Of a stretch of DNA of 64,000 bases, positions 8,489-16,960 are shown in pieces (the stretch's first letter is position 1; each line of letters begins with the position of its first letter). Below the pieces are notes generated by a model. It was not told the origin of the DNA and searched no databases. It worked only from the letters and a program-made list of their open reading frames with translations. The DNA is taken from NCBI RefSeq assembly GCF_027587375.1, contig NZ_JAMXIC010000025.1:1-64000 (forward strand), given 5' to 3'. The position numbers and the translations under genes were made by a program. This stretch comes from Arthrobacter sp. B2a2-09 (GTDB lineage Bacteria; Actinomycetota; Actinomycetes; Actinomycetales; Micrococcaceae).

Positions 8489-9712
8489 ATGGTCGAGGCT
8501 TTTCTTGTTGGCGGTGCCCGCACCCCTGTAGGCCGGTATGGCGGCGCCCTTTCCGCGGTCCGGCCTGATGACCTGGCAGCCCTCGTGGTCCGCGAAGCCG
8601 TGGCCCGTGCCGGCGTCGACCCTGACGCGATAGATGAAGTCATCCTGGGCAACGCCAACGGCGCCGGCGAGGAAAACCGTAACGTGGCCCGCATGGCCAC
8701 CCTTCTCGCGGGACTGCCCCTCCACATCCCCGGCATCACGGTCAACCGCCTGTGCGCCTCCGGCATGAGCGCCATCATCATGGCCAGCCACATGATCAAG
8801 GCCGGCGCGGCGGACATCGTGGTGGCGGGCGGCGTCGAATCGATGAGCCGGGCGCCCTGGGTGCAGGAGAAGCCCTCCACAGCCTTCGCCAAGCCGGGCC
8901 AGATCTTCGACACATCCATCGGCTGGCGCTTCGCCAACCCCATCTTCAGCAAGGGTGAGCTGTCCCGCGGCGGCAAGATGACCTATTCCATGCCGGAAAC
9001 TGCCGAGGAAGTTGCCCGGGTGGACGGCATCTCTCGCGAGGACGCCGATGCCTTCGCCGTCCGCTCGCACGAACGCGCGCTTGCTGCCATCGCCGGCGGT
9101 CGCTTCAAGGAAGAGATCGTGCCGGTCACCGTGAAGACCCGCAAGGGCGAAACGGTCGTGGACACCGACGAGGGCCCACGCGAGGGAACCACCATGGAGG
9201 TCCTCGCCGGGCTCCGTCCAGTCGTTGCCGGCGGCTCCGTTGTCACGGCGGGCAACTCCTCCTCGCTCAACGACGGCGCTTCCGCCATCATCGTCGCGTC
9301 CGAGGCTGCCATCGAAAAGTTCGGCCTCACTCCGCGGGCGCGCATCATCGACGGCGGCTCGGCGGGCTGCGAACCGGAGATCATGGGCATCGGCCCCGTT
9401 CCGGCCACCCAGAAGATCCTGGCCCGTTCCGGACTCACGGTGGGTGACCTTGGCGCCGTCGAACTCAATGAAGCCTTCGCGACGCAATCGCTCGCGAGCA
9501 TGCGGCGTTTGGGCCTGGATCCGGACATCGTGAACCTCGACGGCGGTGCCATCTCCTTGGGGCATCCGCTGGGTTCCAGCGGCTCACGCATCGCCATCAC
9601 CTTGCTGGGTCGCATGGAACGCGAGCTGGGCACCGCCGACCGTAAGGTCGGCCTCGCAACGATGTGCATTGGCGTCGGGCAGGGCGCCGCCATTCTCCTG
9701 GAAGGCATCTAA
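8489..9712 (+). CDS. paaJ: Acetyl-CoA acyltransferase / 3-oxoadipyl-CoA thiolase (PaaJ/PcaF type)
   Basis: Thiolase of 407 aa that would cleave 3-oxoadipyl-CoA to succinyl-CoA and acetyl-CoA at the end of the phenylacetate and beta-ketoadipate routes. Visible are the acylation cysteine in RLCASGMSA, GGVESMSRAP, NEAFA, the histidine in GHPLGSSG and the second catalytic cysteine in CIGVGQG. It starts at the ATG at 8489, with GAAGGA at good spacing. It is the first gene of a three-gene operon with hydratase and dehydrogenase genes. The choice between PaaJ/PcaF and a general fatty-acid thiolase rests on the PaaR-like operator and the nearby paa genes. Confidence 0.82.
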   Translation: MVEAFLVGGARTPVGRYGGALSAVRPDDLAALVVREAVARAGVDPDAIDEVILGNANGAGEENRNVARMATLLAGLPLHIPGITVNRLCASGMSAIIMASHMIKAGAADIVVAGGVESMSRAPWVQEKPSTAFAKPGQIFDTSIGWRFANPIFSKGELSRGGKMTYSMPETAEEVARVDGISREDADAFAVRSHERALAAIAGGRFKEEIVPVTVKTRKGETVVDTDEGPREGTTMEVLAGLRPVVAGGSVVTAGNSSSLNDGASAIIVASEAAIEKFGLTPRARIIDGGSAGCEPEIMGIGPVPATQKILARSGLTVGDLGAVELNEAFATQSLASMRRLGLDPDIVNLDGGAISLGHPLGSSGSRIAITLLGRMERELGTADRKVGLATMCIGVGQGAAILLEGI

Positions 9713-10518
9713 TGGCGTTGAACCCCGAGGAATTCGGAACGTTGCTCATCGAGGAACGGGAAGACCGGGTCACCGTGCTGCTGAACCGGCCCGAGGTCCG
9801 CAACGCGATCGACCAGCAGATGGTGGACGAACTCCATCAGGTGTGCGATTACCTTGAACGGGAGCCGAAAATTCTGATCATTGCCGGCGTCGAAGGCGTC
9901 TTTGCATCGGGTGCAGACATCGGCCAGCTGAGGGAGCGCCGGCGCGACGACGCCTTGCGCGGCATCAACTCCACCATCTTCGTGCGGATCGCGAAGCTGC
10001 CCATGCCCGTCATCGCGGCCCTGGACGGCTATTGCCTGGGCGGCGGGGCCGAACTCGCCTACGCCGCGGACTTCCGGATCGGGACGCCCAGCCTGCGGAT
10101 CGGCAACCCGGAAACCGGACTGGGCATCATGGCCGCAGCCGGTGCCACCTGGCGCCTCAAGGAACTCGTGGGGGAGCCGATCGCCAAGGAAATCCTGTTG
10201 GCGGGCGCCGTACTCCGCGCCGAGGAAGCCCTCCGCATCAATCTCATCACCCAGATCCATGAAGCTCCCGTGCTGATGGAAGCGGCCCACAACCTTGCCG
10301 ACCGGATCGGCCGGCAGGATCCCCTGGCCGTGCGGATCACCAAGTCCGTGTTCCACGCTCCAGCCGAGGCACACCCCGTGATCGACACTTTGGCCCAGGG
10401 CATGCTTTTCGAATCGCAAGCCAAGTTCGACCGCATGCAGGCGTTCCTGGACAAGAAGAGTGCCAAGCAATCCAGCGACAACCAGTCCAGCGACAACCCA
10501 GACAGGACCCGAAAATGA
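9712..10518 (+). CDS. paaF: Enoyl-CoA hydratase (PaaF-like)
   Basis: Crotonase-family protein of 268 aa, probably 2,3-dehydroadipyl-CoA hydratase. The oxyanion-hole stretches are FASGADIGQL and ALDGYCLGGGAELAYAADF, and the second acid lies in NPETGLGIMAAAG. The start overlaps the thiolase stop (TAATG). The C-terminus carries an in-frame repeat (QSSDNQSSDN) encoded by duplicated CAGTCCAGCGACAAC-like bases, an odd hydrophilic tail. Function is inferred from family and operon. Confidence 0.82.
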   Translation: MALNPEEFGTLLIEEREDRVTVLLNRPEVRNAIDQQMVDELHQVCDYLEREPKILIIAGVEGVFASGADIGQLRERRRDDALRGINSTIFVRIAKLPMPVIAALDGYCLGGGAELAYAADFRIGTPSLRIGNPETGLGIMAAAGATWRLKELVGEPIAKEILLAGAVLRAEEALRINLITQIHEAPVLMEAAHNLADRIGRQDPLAVRITKSVFHAPAEAHPVIDTLAQGMLFESQAKFDRMQAFLDKKSAKQSSDNQSSDNPDRTRK

Positions 10519-11378
10519 CAGCAACGCCCGCTATCCCGCATGTTGTCGGTGTCCTCGGCGGTGGCCGCATGGGCGCGGGCATCGCCCATGCTTTCTTGAT
10601 CAAGGGCGCCACCGTGATCGTCGTCGAGCGCGACCACGAATCCGCCGCCGGCGCGCAAGGTCGCGTTGCCGAGGCCGTGGCCAAGTCAGCTGCCCGGGGC
10701 ACCCTGACGGAAACCGCCGAAGAAGCCTTGTCCCGGTTCAGTACCTCCACCGACTACGACTCCTTCATCCATTGCGGGCTCGTCGTGGAAGCCGTGCCCG
10801 AGGACTACGAACTCAAAGTTGCAGCCCTCAAGGCCGTGGAGGAGCACCTCTCGGCGGACGCCTTCCTCGCCTCCAACACCTCGTCGCTCTCCGTGACCGG
10901 CCTCGCTTCGCAGCTCCGGAGGCCCGCCAATTTCGTCGGCCTGCACTTCTTCAATCCGGTCCCGGCTTCCACGCTCATCGAGGTGGTCCTGGCCAAGGAG
11001 ACTTCGCCGGAGCTCGCCGCCACGGCGAAAAGCTGGACCGAAGCACTCGGCAAGACCGCCGTCGTCGTCAACGATGCGCCCGGCTTTGCCTCCTCACGGC
11101 TGGGCGTGGCGATCGCACTCGAGGCGATGCGCATGGTGGAAGAAGGCGTGGCCTCCGCGGAGGACATCGACGCCGCCATGGTGCTCGGTTACAAACACCC
11201 CACGGGACCGCTCAAGACCACGGACATCGTGGGCTTGGACGTGCGCCTTGGCATCGCCGAGTACTTGCATTCGACGCTGGGGGAGCGCTTCGCCCCTCCG
11301 CAGATCCTGCGCGACAAGGTTGCGCGCGGCGAGCTGGGCCGCAAGACCGGCAAGGGTTTCTTCGACTGGACTGAGTAG
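10515..11378 (+). CDS. paaH: 3-hydroxyacyl-CoA dehydrogenase (PaaH-like)
   Basis: NAD-dependent dehydrogenase of 287 aa, probably oxidising 3-hydroxyadipyl-CoA to 3-oxoadipyl-CoA. The Rossmann motif GVLGGGRMGAGIA is at the N-terminus, FFNPVPAS holds the catalytic histidine region (LHFFNP), and the C-terminal helical domain includes GYKHPTGPLKTTDIVGLD. It overlaps the hydratase gene by four bases (ATGA). The next downstream feature is a long palindrome. Confidence 0.85.
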   Translation: MTATPAIPHVVGVLGGGRMGAGIAHAFLIKGATVIVVERDHESAAGAQGRVAEAVAKSAARGTLTETAEEALSRFSTSTDYDSFIHCGLVVEAVPEDYELKVAALKAVEEHLSADAFLASNTSSLSVTGLASQLRRPANFVGLHFFNPVPASTLIEVVLAKETSPELAATAKSWTEALGKTAVVVNDAPGFASSRLGVAIALEAMRMVEEGVASAEDIDAAMVLGYKHPTGPLKTTDIVGLDVRLGIAEYLHSTLGERFAPPQILRDKVARGELGRKTGKGFFDWTE

Positions 11379-11390
11379 CTGCCTCGTGTC

Positions 11391-11459
11391 CCCCAACTGA
11401 CTCGCATTTGTTGTCGTTTTCAGGCCTCATAACGACAACAAATGCGAGTCACTTGGGGG
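11391..11459. repeat. Long palindromic intergenic repeat, copy 2
   Basis: Arms CCAACTGACTCGCATTTG and the reverse-complementary CAAATGCGAGTCACTTGG flank a short loop. It lies between the convergent paaH-like and DUF559 genes and contains the DUF559 stop codon (11449-11451). A bidirectional terminator role fits this position. Confidence 0.9.
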
Positions 11460-12393
11460 TCCAACCTCGGTCCAGGAGCACGGCACGGACTTTCGCGACT
11501 GCGGACCGCGCATCGTTTGCCATGTGCCGCTTGGAGATCCTCACCAAGTGCCAGCCCGCACGGGCGAAATCCTCCTCGCGGGCGATGTCCCGAACTATCT
11601 GGGCCGGCTCGGAATGCGGCTCGCCGTCGTATTCGACCGCCACACGGTGTTCCGGATAGGCCAGATCCGGTTGACGTACGACGCCGGCACCTAGCTCAGT
11701 GGATACGTTCAGTTGGGGTTCCGGCAGTCCGCCGTATTCAAGGGCCAGCCGGAGCCGCGTTTCGGGGGCCGAGTCTGAGCCAATCCGTGCCTGTTCGAGA
11801 GCCCAACGTGCCTTCCGGATCCCGGGAGTTCCTTTGTGCCGGTCCAGCATGTCGGCCAGTTGTTCCAATGTTGCGTATGGCTCTGTCCGGCCTTCAAACT
11901 CCGGCCGTGGGTTCCGCACCAGATGGTCGGCCACGACGGTCAGTTCATCCACGCTCATCTTCCTGGACACATCGAGCCAGGTCCGGGTGCGCGTGGTGAC
12001 CAGAAGCCCGTCAAGACTGGTGATTTCGTCGTCGAAGAACTGCCCCACATGTCCAACCACACCGGTTCGCCGAGGAATGGCCATGGTGTCCGGACGCGAA
12101 ATATGGATGCGCGGATCATCGCTGCCTGGCAGGAACCCCGGGAACGACCACAGAGCGAAGGCCGTGGCGTGCGACGCGGCCGAGAACTCGGTCACCGCGG
12201 TGAAAGGCCGGACGAAACCGACGTCCGTCGCCTGCCCTTGGGCAAACGCCTGGTCCGGAATCCGGATGCCCCGGCTCGGCGCGGGCAGCGATCGGTGCCG
12301 CAACCGCCGGAGGCTCACGCCGGCGTCGACCGCTTCTTGAAAGGTGAACGGGGCGCACGCCAGCAGCGCGGGCAAGGGTTGCGGGGTCTTCAT
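11449..12393 (-). CDS. AbiEi-like / DUF559-type endonuclease-fold protein
   Basis: A 314-aa protein. The N-terminal part (TFQEAVDAGVSLRRLRHRSL, then GIRIP) resembles the winged-helix start of AbiEi-type antitoxins. The C-terminal 110 residues resemble DUF559/Vsr-like PD-(D/E)xK nucleases: Glu in SAPETRLRLAL, Asp in VRQPDLAYP, Glu-x-Asp in VAVEYDGEPH, then WHLVRISKRHM. Actinobacterial genomes often hold several such solo proteins without a partner toxin. None is adjacent here, so a toxin-antitoxin role is not supported. I start at the ATG at 12393; the gene ends inside a palindromic repeat that supplies its last codons. Confidence 0.72.
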   Translation of the reverse strand: MKTPQPLPALLACAPFTFQEAVDAGVSLRRLRHRSLPAPSRGIRIPDQAFAQGQATDVGFVRPFTAVTEFSAASHATAFALWSFPGFLPGSDDPRIHISRPDTMAIPRRTGVVGHVGQFFDDEITSLDGLLVTTRTRTWLDVSRKMSVDELTVVADHLVRNPRPEFEGRTEPYATLEQLADMLDRHKGTPGIRKARWALEQARIGSDSAPETRLRLALEYGGLPEPQLNVSTELGAGVVRQPDLAYPEHRVAVEYDGEPHSEPAQIVRDIAREEDFARAGWHLVRISKRHMANDARSAVAKVRAVLLDRGWTPK

Positions 12394-12456
12394 CGCCCTA
12401 TCGTTGCAAATCCCGGAACGCCATTTTGAGTTATCCACAGGCAACCGCCCTCGAAC

Positions 12457-12522
12457 CCCAACTGACTCGCATTTGTTGTCGTTTTCAGCCGTCAAAACGA
12501 CAACAAATGCGAGTCAGTTGGG
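12457..12522. repeat. Long palindromic intergenic repeat, copy 3
   Basis: The most regular copy: CCCCAACTGACTCGCATTTG on the left is answered by CAAATGCGAGTCAGTTGGG on the right. Unlike the other copies it lies between divergent genes (DUF559 and GNAT), only 17 bp before the GNAT start, so it cannot be explained simply as a terminator. Confidence 0.9.
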
Positions 12523-12539
12523 TCGGTTACGCTGTCTGG

Positions 12540-13133
12540 GTGACTCTCATTGCACCCGTGACCCTGGACGGTCGTTTCGTAACCCTGGAACCACTCAGCC
12601 CCGAGCACCACGACGGCTTGGTGGATGCCGCCAAAGACGGCGAGTTGTGGAAACTTTGGTACACCTCGGTCCCGACGCCGGAGGGCATGGCCGCGGAGAT
12701 CGACCGCCGGCTCCGACTGCAGGAGCAAGGATCCATGCTGCCGTTCGCCACCCGGTTGAAGGCGAACGGCAAGCTCATCGGCATGACCACCTACATGAAC
12801 ATCGACGCCGCCACCCCGCGCGTCGAGATCGGCTCCACCTGGAACGCCGCCTCGGCACAGGGCAGCGGGAGCAATCCGGACTCCAAACTGTTGCTCCTGC
12901 GGCATGCTTTCGAAACCCTTGGCTGCCCTGCCGTCGAATTCCGCACGCACTGGCTCAACCACCAGTCCCGCGAGGCCATCGCGCGGTTGGGCGCCAAACA
13001 GGACGGCGTGCTGCGGAACCACTCGCGGACTGCGGACGGAGTGCTTCGAGACACCGTGGTGTTCTCCATCCTCGAACACGAGTGGCCCGCGGTCCGCACG
13101 GGCCTCGAGTTCAGGCTCGCGAAGCGGTCCTGA
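12540..13133 (+). CDS. GNAT-family N-acetyltransferase (RimL type)
   Basis: A 197-aa protein with the RimJ/RimL order: VTLDGRFVTLEPLSPEHHDGL, IGMTTYMNIDAATPRVEIGSTW, then LRHAFETLGCPAVEFRTHWLNHQS and GAKQDGVLRNH. It transfers acetyl from acetyl-CoA to an unknown amine. I choose the GTG at 12540 because the conserved region begins at once and no earlier codon fits. No Shine-Dalgarno is visible, so the mRNA may be leaderless, with its promoter in or beside the palindromic repeat. Confidence 0.8.
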   Translation: MTLIAPVTLDGRFVTLEPLSPEHHDGLVDAAKDGELWKLWYTSVPTPEGMAAEIDRRLRLQEQGSMLPFATRLKANGKLIGMTTYMNIDAATPRVEIGSTWNAASAQGSGSNPDSKLLLLRHAFETLGCPAVEFRTHWLNHQSREAIARLGAKQDGVLRNHSRTADGVLRDTVVFSILEHEWPAVRTGLEFRLAKRS

Positions 13134-13134
13134 G

Positions 13135-13166
13135 CGCGAACGCGCGCACGGCGGCGCGCGTTCGCG
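13135..13166. terminator. Bidirectional hairpin terminator
   Basis: A perfect 13-bp stem (CGCGAACGCGCGC with GCGCGCGTTCGCG) and a six-base loop lie between the convergent GNAT and SGNH-hydrolase genes. Confidence 0.75.
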
Positions 13167-13176
13167 ACTGGCCCAA

Positions 13177-14028
13177 CTACTTCTTGAGCGCGCTGTTGAC
13201 GGCCGTGCGGTAGCCCTGGGAGTAGCCGGCGTCGTTGGGATGGAAGTTCTCGAACGCGAGCTGCGGTGGATCGAGGGGCGACGGCTGGGTGTAGTGGATC
13301 CACGGATTGTTGGAACCGATACCGTGCCCAGTGAACCGTTCCGTCACGCTCGCGTAGCCCACACCTGCGGCGGCGGCGGCGCTCGCGATGGTCGCATTCA
13401 ATTGGTCAGCCATTCCGTTCAGGGTGGTGGCCAACTGTTTCTGCGCGGGAGGCATCTTGGGGCCGACGGTGAACAAACGCGGGTAGCCGGTCAGCACGAT
13501 GTCGGCGTGGGGTGCCTTTTGGCGGATGGACTGGACCATGGCCACGATGTTGCTGGGTAGTGCGGGCAGTGCGTTCGCCACATTCTGCACGGTCGAAGCG
13601 CAGGCCAGGGCATCGGCACTGGTGCAGGCCATCGCCACGGCTCCCGTGCCGACGTCGTTGCCGCCCACAGTGACCGAGACTTCGGTAGCGGACCCCAGAG
13701 CAATCGCGACCGGGTCGGCGGGCGAAAGACTGTCCAGACCTGCCTTGACCGCAAGCGACGTTGCGCCGAAGCAGCCAAGGTTCAGCCCGCCTATAAGGGC
13801 GGCGTAACTGTCCAGGCTCTGGTGGCAGGCCTGCGATGAGCCGGGAGCCGGATTGCTGCCGCCCGTACCGGCGGCATAGGAATCGCCGAGGGCCACATAG
13901 ACATCGGCCGGTTTCGCTGTGGTTGGGTTCGCCTGGGCCGGTCCCGTTCCGAGTCCGGCCAGGAGTACGACGGCGGTGACGGCGCCCACGAGGCGGCCAT
14001 ACCGGCGTCGCGAATTAGCTGCTTGCAT
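13177..14028 (-). CDS. Secreted SGNH/GDSL-type lipase/esterase
   Basis: A 283-aa exported hydrolase. The Sec signal peptide (RRRYGRLVGAVTAVVLLAGL, cleavage near AQA-NP) is followed by block I GDSYAAG (nucleophile Ser), block III VTVGGNDVG and block V FHPNDAGY (catalytic Asp and His). This matches the actinobacterial SGNH lipase group; the natural ester substrate is unknown. RBS GAGGGG precedes the ATG. It is divergent from the LysE gene across 216 bp with no other coding signal. Confidence 0.87.
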   Translation of the reverse strand: MQAANSRRRYGRLVGAVTAVVLLAGLGTGPAQANPTTAKPADVYVALGDSYAAGTGGSNPAPGSSQACHQSLDSYAALIGGLNLGCFGATSLAVKAGLDSLSPADPVAIALGSATEVSVTVGGNDVGTGAVAMACTSADALACASTVQNVANALPALPSNIVAMVQSIRQKAPHADIVLTGYPRLFTVGPKMPPAQKQLATTLNGMADQLNATIASAAAAAGVGYASVTERFTGHGIGSNNPWIHYTQPSPLDPPQLAFENFHPNDAGYSQGYRTAVNSALKK

Positions 14029-14244
14029 GATTGATATCCCCTCGTGTCGATCTGCAGTGCCGCTTGGCGGCGCGGGCTACCCCAGCCCGGCAGTCTTGCT
14101 GCCAGACTACGCGAGCTGCGCACCCACGACCATGAGAAGAGGCCCGGTTCTTCCATTCGGTGTAGCTCCAGCGCACTGCCAGGCGCGGCTACACTCTTGA
14201 AGGCAACAAGTGCCGAAGATCCAATCCTCCGGAAGCAGTCCCTC

Positions 14245-14892
14245 ATGGTCGAACAACTGATGGCTTTTGCGCTGACCTGCGTGGTCGTGGTCCTCGTTCC
14301 TGGCCCGGATTTTGCGCTTGTGCTGAAAAACGCACCCCGCGGACCCGGGTCAGCGGCAACCACCGCAATCGGAATCATGGTCGGCAACACGATCCTTGCT
14401 CTTCTCGCCGTGCTCGGCGTCACGGCGCTGTTAGGCGCTTCGGAGGTTCTTGGCAACGCCATCAGGATTGCCGGCGCTGCGTACTTGCTCTATCTGGGGA
14501 CCCGCGCCCTGCTGGAGGCCTTCGGCCGCCCCCGCCGTCAAGCTGCGGCCCCGGCCCCGGCCTCGGAATCCAGGTTTGGATTCAGAGGGAACTCGCCATT
14601 CCTGCAAGGAATGGTCAGCAATCTGCTCAATCCCAAGGTCGCCGTCTTCTATCTGTCCCTTTTCCCTCAATTCAACCTCGCACCGCTTCCCCCTCTGGGC
14701 CAGCACGCGTTGATGGCGGGCATCTTTCTGCTCACCGCGCTGGTTTGGTACGTCCTGCTGGTCCATGCGCTCAAGAGAGTCTCCGCGGCACTGGCCCGTC
14801 CCCGCGTAAAGCGGATCATCACGGGTGGATCCGGCACGGTCCTGATCGGCGTCGGCGGGACAATCCTGACGAAGTCCCTGGCCTCCAGCTAA
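14245..14892 (+). CDS. LysE/RhtB-family amino-acid exporter
   Basis: A 215-aa membrane protein with about six hydrophobic segments. It shows the family start VVLVPGPDFALVLKNA and the signature SNLLNPKVAVFYLSLFPQF in the middle. Members export homoserine, threonine, lysine or similar amino acids; the substrate is open. I start at the ATG at 14245, close to the first membrane segment. It converges on the Gfo/Idh gene, with a palindromic repeat in between. Confidence 0.85.
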   Translation: MVEQLMAFALTCVVVVLVPGPDFALVLKNAPRGPGSAATTAIGIMVGNTILALLAVLGVTALLGASEVLGNAIRIAGAAYLLYLGTRALLEAFGRPRRQAAAPAPASESRFGFRGNSPFLQGMVSNLLNPKVAVFYLSLFPQFNLAPLPPLGQHALMAGIFLLTALVWYVLLVHALKRVSAALARPRVKRIITGGSGTVLIGVGGTILTKSLASS

Positions 14893-14947
14893 CGGGCCTC
14901 CAGGCGTCTCAGACGCAGCACCTCCCATGAGGAAGCGCCTCTACGCC

Positions 14948-15013
14948 CCCAAGTAGCTCGCATTTGTTGTCGTTATGAGGGCTCAAAACGACAACAAATG
15001 CGAGCTAGTTGGG
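14948..15013. repeat. Long palindromic intergenic repeat, copy 4
   Basis: Left arm CCAAGTAGCTCGCATTTG and right arm CAAATGCGAGCTAGTTGGG. It lies between convergent lysE and Gfo/Idh genes and holds the stop codon (15005-15007) and the last codons (Pro-Asn) of the Gfo/Idh gene. Confidence 0.9.
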
Positions 15014-16138
15014 TTGGTGGGCAGGAAGAGTCAGGGCGCTGCGGACCGAGGGCCAGGACTTGAGGACCTCCAGCACGTCCGGGTCGCGTTCCATCAGGAC
15101 AGCCTGTTCATAGGATGCCTCGAGCAGTGCATCCACGGAGATCCGCGTGCCGGTGGAAGCGCTGAGCATGGCCGCTTCCACCATGGCGAGGCTCATGATG
15201 TTCTGGTGAACCTGCCCCATGGGGGTGCTTCCGGTACGCAAGGCCACCACGAAGTCGCGCAGCGAACCGGCGATCTCCTGCCCGGGATCCTCGCCGCCTG
15301 CGCCCAAATCAGCGACCAGCGAGGACACCGGTTGGCCCTCGCCGTCCCACAGGACTGTGCCGCGTTCGCCGCTGATCCGCCATGCGGCGTTCCATGAGGT
15401 CTCCTGGCCCGGGCTGCACCAGCTCCCGGTGAACACGAAACGCTCCCCGCCGGTCATTTCGAAGATGGCAGTCGCCCCGGCGTCGCCGCGGTACCAACTC
15501 CAGGACGGGTTGTATTCCTCGCAGAACACCGAGACGGGATCCGCGTCGAGCAGGAACCGGGCCATGTCGAACTGATGGATGGCCATGTCCAGCAGCAGCG
15601 GGTGGTCCATGGCGTCCCGGAAACCGCCGAAATGCGGGCCCTTGAAGAATTCCGCCGAAATGATGCCCACGGTGCCCAAAGAAGCAGACAGCCGTTTGGT
15701 CTCGAACAAGCGCCTGTTGTACCTGCGCGACTGGCTCACCATGAACAACTGCCCTGTAAGCTCCGACGCCGCGGCAAGCGAGAGTCCTTGGGACACGGTG
15801 GAGGCCACGGGCTTTTCGCCGAGCACCGGGAGCCCGGCCGCCAACGCCTCGGTGGTCACCGGATGGTGGGCGACCGGAACGGTGACGTTGATGACCGCTT
15901 GGGCGCCGACGTCGGACGCTAGCTGGGCGGTCCTGGTGCCCACCGGCAGATCCGGGCGCCCGATTGCCGCCGCGCCGGCGCGGGCGGCGTCCAGATCCAG
16001 GTCAACAATGCCCGCGAGCTCCACGAGCGGCGACTCCTCCACCGTCCGAAGCCATGCGCGGCCCATGCCCCCGGCGCCGACGACGACGACGCGAAGGGGA
16101 GTGCCGTCGTCGGGAATGGTGGCGAAAGGGGTGCTCAT
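15005..16138 (-). CDS. Gfo/Idh/MocA-family oxidoreductase
   Basis: NAD(P)-dependent sugar or inositol dehydrogenase-like protein, 377 aa. The Rossmann motif VVVVGAGGMGRAWL is at the N-terminus and GEKPVAST gives the catalytic Glu-Lys-Pro. SRRYNRRLF and the C-terminal beta-sheet domain are typical. The start overlaps the ThuA gene by four bases, with GGAG upstream. It is the last gene of the LacI-associated sugar operon, where it would oxidise the imported sugar or its derivative. Its C-terminal Pro-Asn-stop is encoded by the palindromic repeat. Confidence 0.87.
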   Translation of the reverse strand: MSTPFATIPDDGTPLRVVVVGAGGMGRAWLRTVEESPLVELAGIVDLDLDAARAGAAAIGRPDLPVGTRTAQLASDVGAQAVINVTVPVAHHPVTTEALAAGLPVLGEKPVASTVSQGLSLAAASELTGQLFMVSQSRRYNRRLFETKRLSASLGTVGIISAEFFKGPHFGGFRDAMDHPLLLDMAIHQFDMARFLLDADPVSVFCEEYNPSWSWYRGDAGATAIFEMTGGERFVFTGSWCSPGQETSWNAAWRISGERGTVLWDGEGQPVSSLVADLGAGGEDPGQEIAGSLRDFVVALRTGSTPMGQVHQNIMSLAMVEAAMLSASTGTRISVDALLEASYEQAVLMERDPDVLEVLKSWPSVRSALTLPAHQPN

Positions 16139-16902
16139 GCGTTGGCTCCCTGGTAGCTCTTGCCGTTGAAGAAGTCGTTGGTCTCATAGCGCAGCAGCTC
16201 GGGGTAAGCGCGCTGCGGCCGCTCGGTGACTGCCCATTCGACGGCGTTGGAGATGACCCGGCGGACGTCCTTGTGGTGGTAGACCGGGTAGTCCTGGTCG
16301 CCGGGGCTGAAAAAGAAGATCTTGCCGTGGCCGCGGCGGAAGGTGCAGCCCGAGCGGAAGACTTCGCCGCCGCTGAAGGAACTGATGAACACGAGCTCCT
16401 CGGGGGTGGGGATGTCGAAGAATTCGCCGTACATTTCCTGCTGATCGATCACGATGGGGTGCGGCACGCCCTTCGCGATCGGGTGGGTGGGGTCCACGGT
16501 CCACACCAGTTCGCGGTCCTGCTCGGAGCGCCAGCGCAACGTGCACGAAGTGCCCATGAGCTTGGTGAAGATCTTGGACCAGTGCCCGGAGTGCAGCACG
16601 ATTAAGCCCATGCCGGACAGGACGTGGCGGTGCACGCGCTCGACGATCTCGTCATCGACATCACCGTGGGACATGTGCCCCCACCAAGTGAGGACGTCTG
16701 TGTTGGCGAGGACTTCCTCGGTGAGGCCGTGCTCGGGCTCGTCCAGGGTGGCGGTGCGGACGCTGGCCTTGCCGCCGAGGTTCTCCTCGATGCCGGCCTT
16801 CACGGCTCCGTGCATGCCCTCGGGGTAGAGGCGGGCCACCAGTTCGTCGCGCTTTTCGTGCCGGTTTTCGCTCCACACGGTGACGCGGATTGGTTCAGTC
16901 AT
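16135..16902 (-). CDS. ThuA-domain protein (trehalose-utilisation type)
   Basis: A 255-aa protein covering the ThuA domain, a class-I glutamine-amidotransferase-like fold: RVTVWSENRHEK, DVLTWWGHMSHGDV and SGMGLIVLHSGHWSKIF. In rhizobia ThuA works with ThuB (a Gfo/Idh protein) in converting trehalose-type disaccharides to 3-keto derivatives. The same pairing here suggests a keto-sugar route, by analogy only. A strong AAGGAG lies six bases before the ATG. It sits 58 bp after the permease gene. Confidence 0.82.
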   Translation of the reverse strand: MTEPIRVTVWSENRHEKRDELVARLYPEGMHGAVKAGIEENLGGKASVRTATLDEPEHGLTEEVLANTDVLTWWGHMSHGDVDDEIVERVHRHVLSGMGLIVLHSGHWSKIFTKLMGTSCTLRWRSEQDRELVWTVDPTHPIAKGVPHPIVIDQQEMYGEFFDIPTPEELVFISSFSGGEVFRSGCTFRRGHGKIFFFSPGDQDYPVYHHKDVRRVISNAVEWAVTERPQRAYPELLRYETNDFFNGKSYQGANA

Positions 16903-16960
16903 GATTTCTCCTTGTTGATGCTTTTGGTTTGGCGGTTAGTTCCCGACGGCGGTGCGGGGC

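Noticed and set aside
11449..12393. Type IV toxin-antitoxin pair
   Set aside because: No AbiEii-like toxin gene is adjacent on either side.
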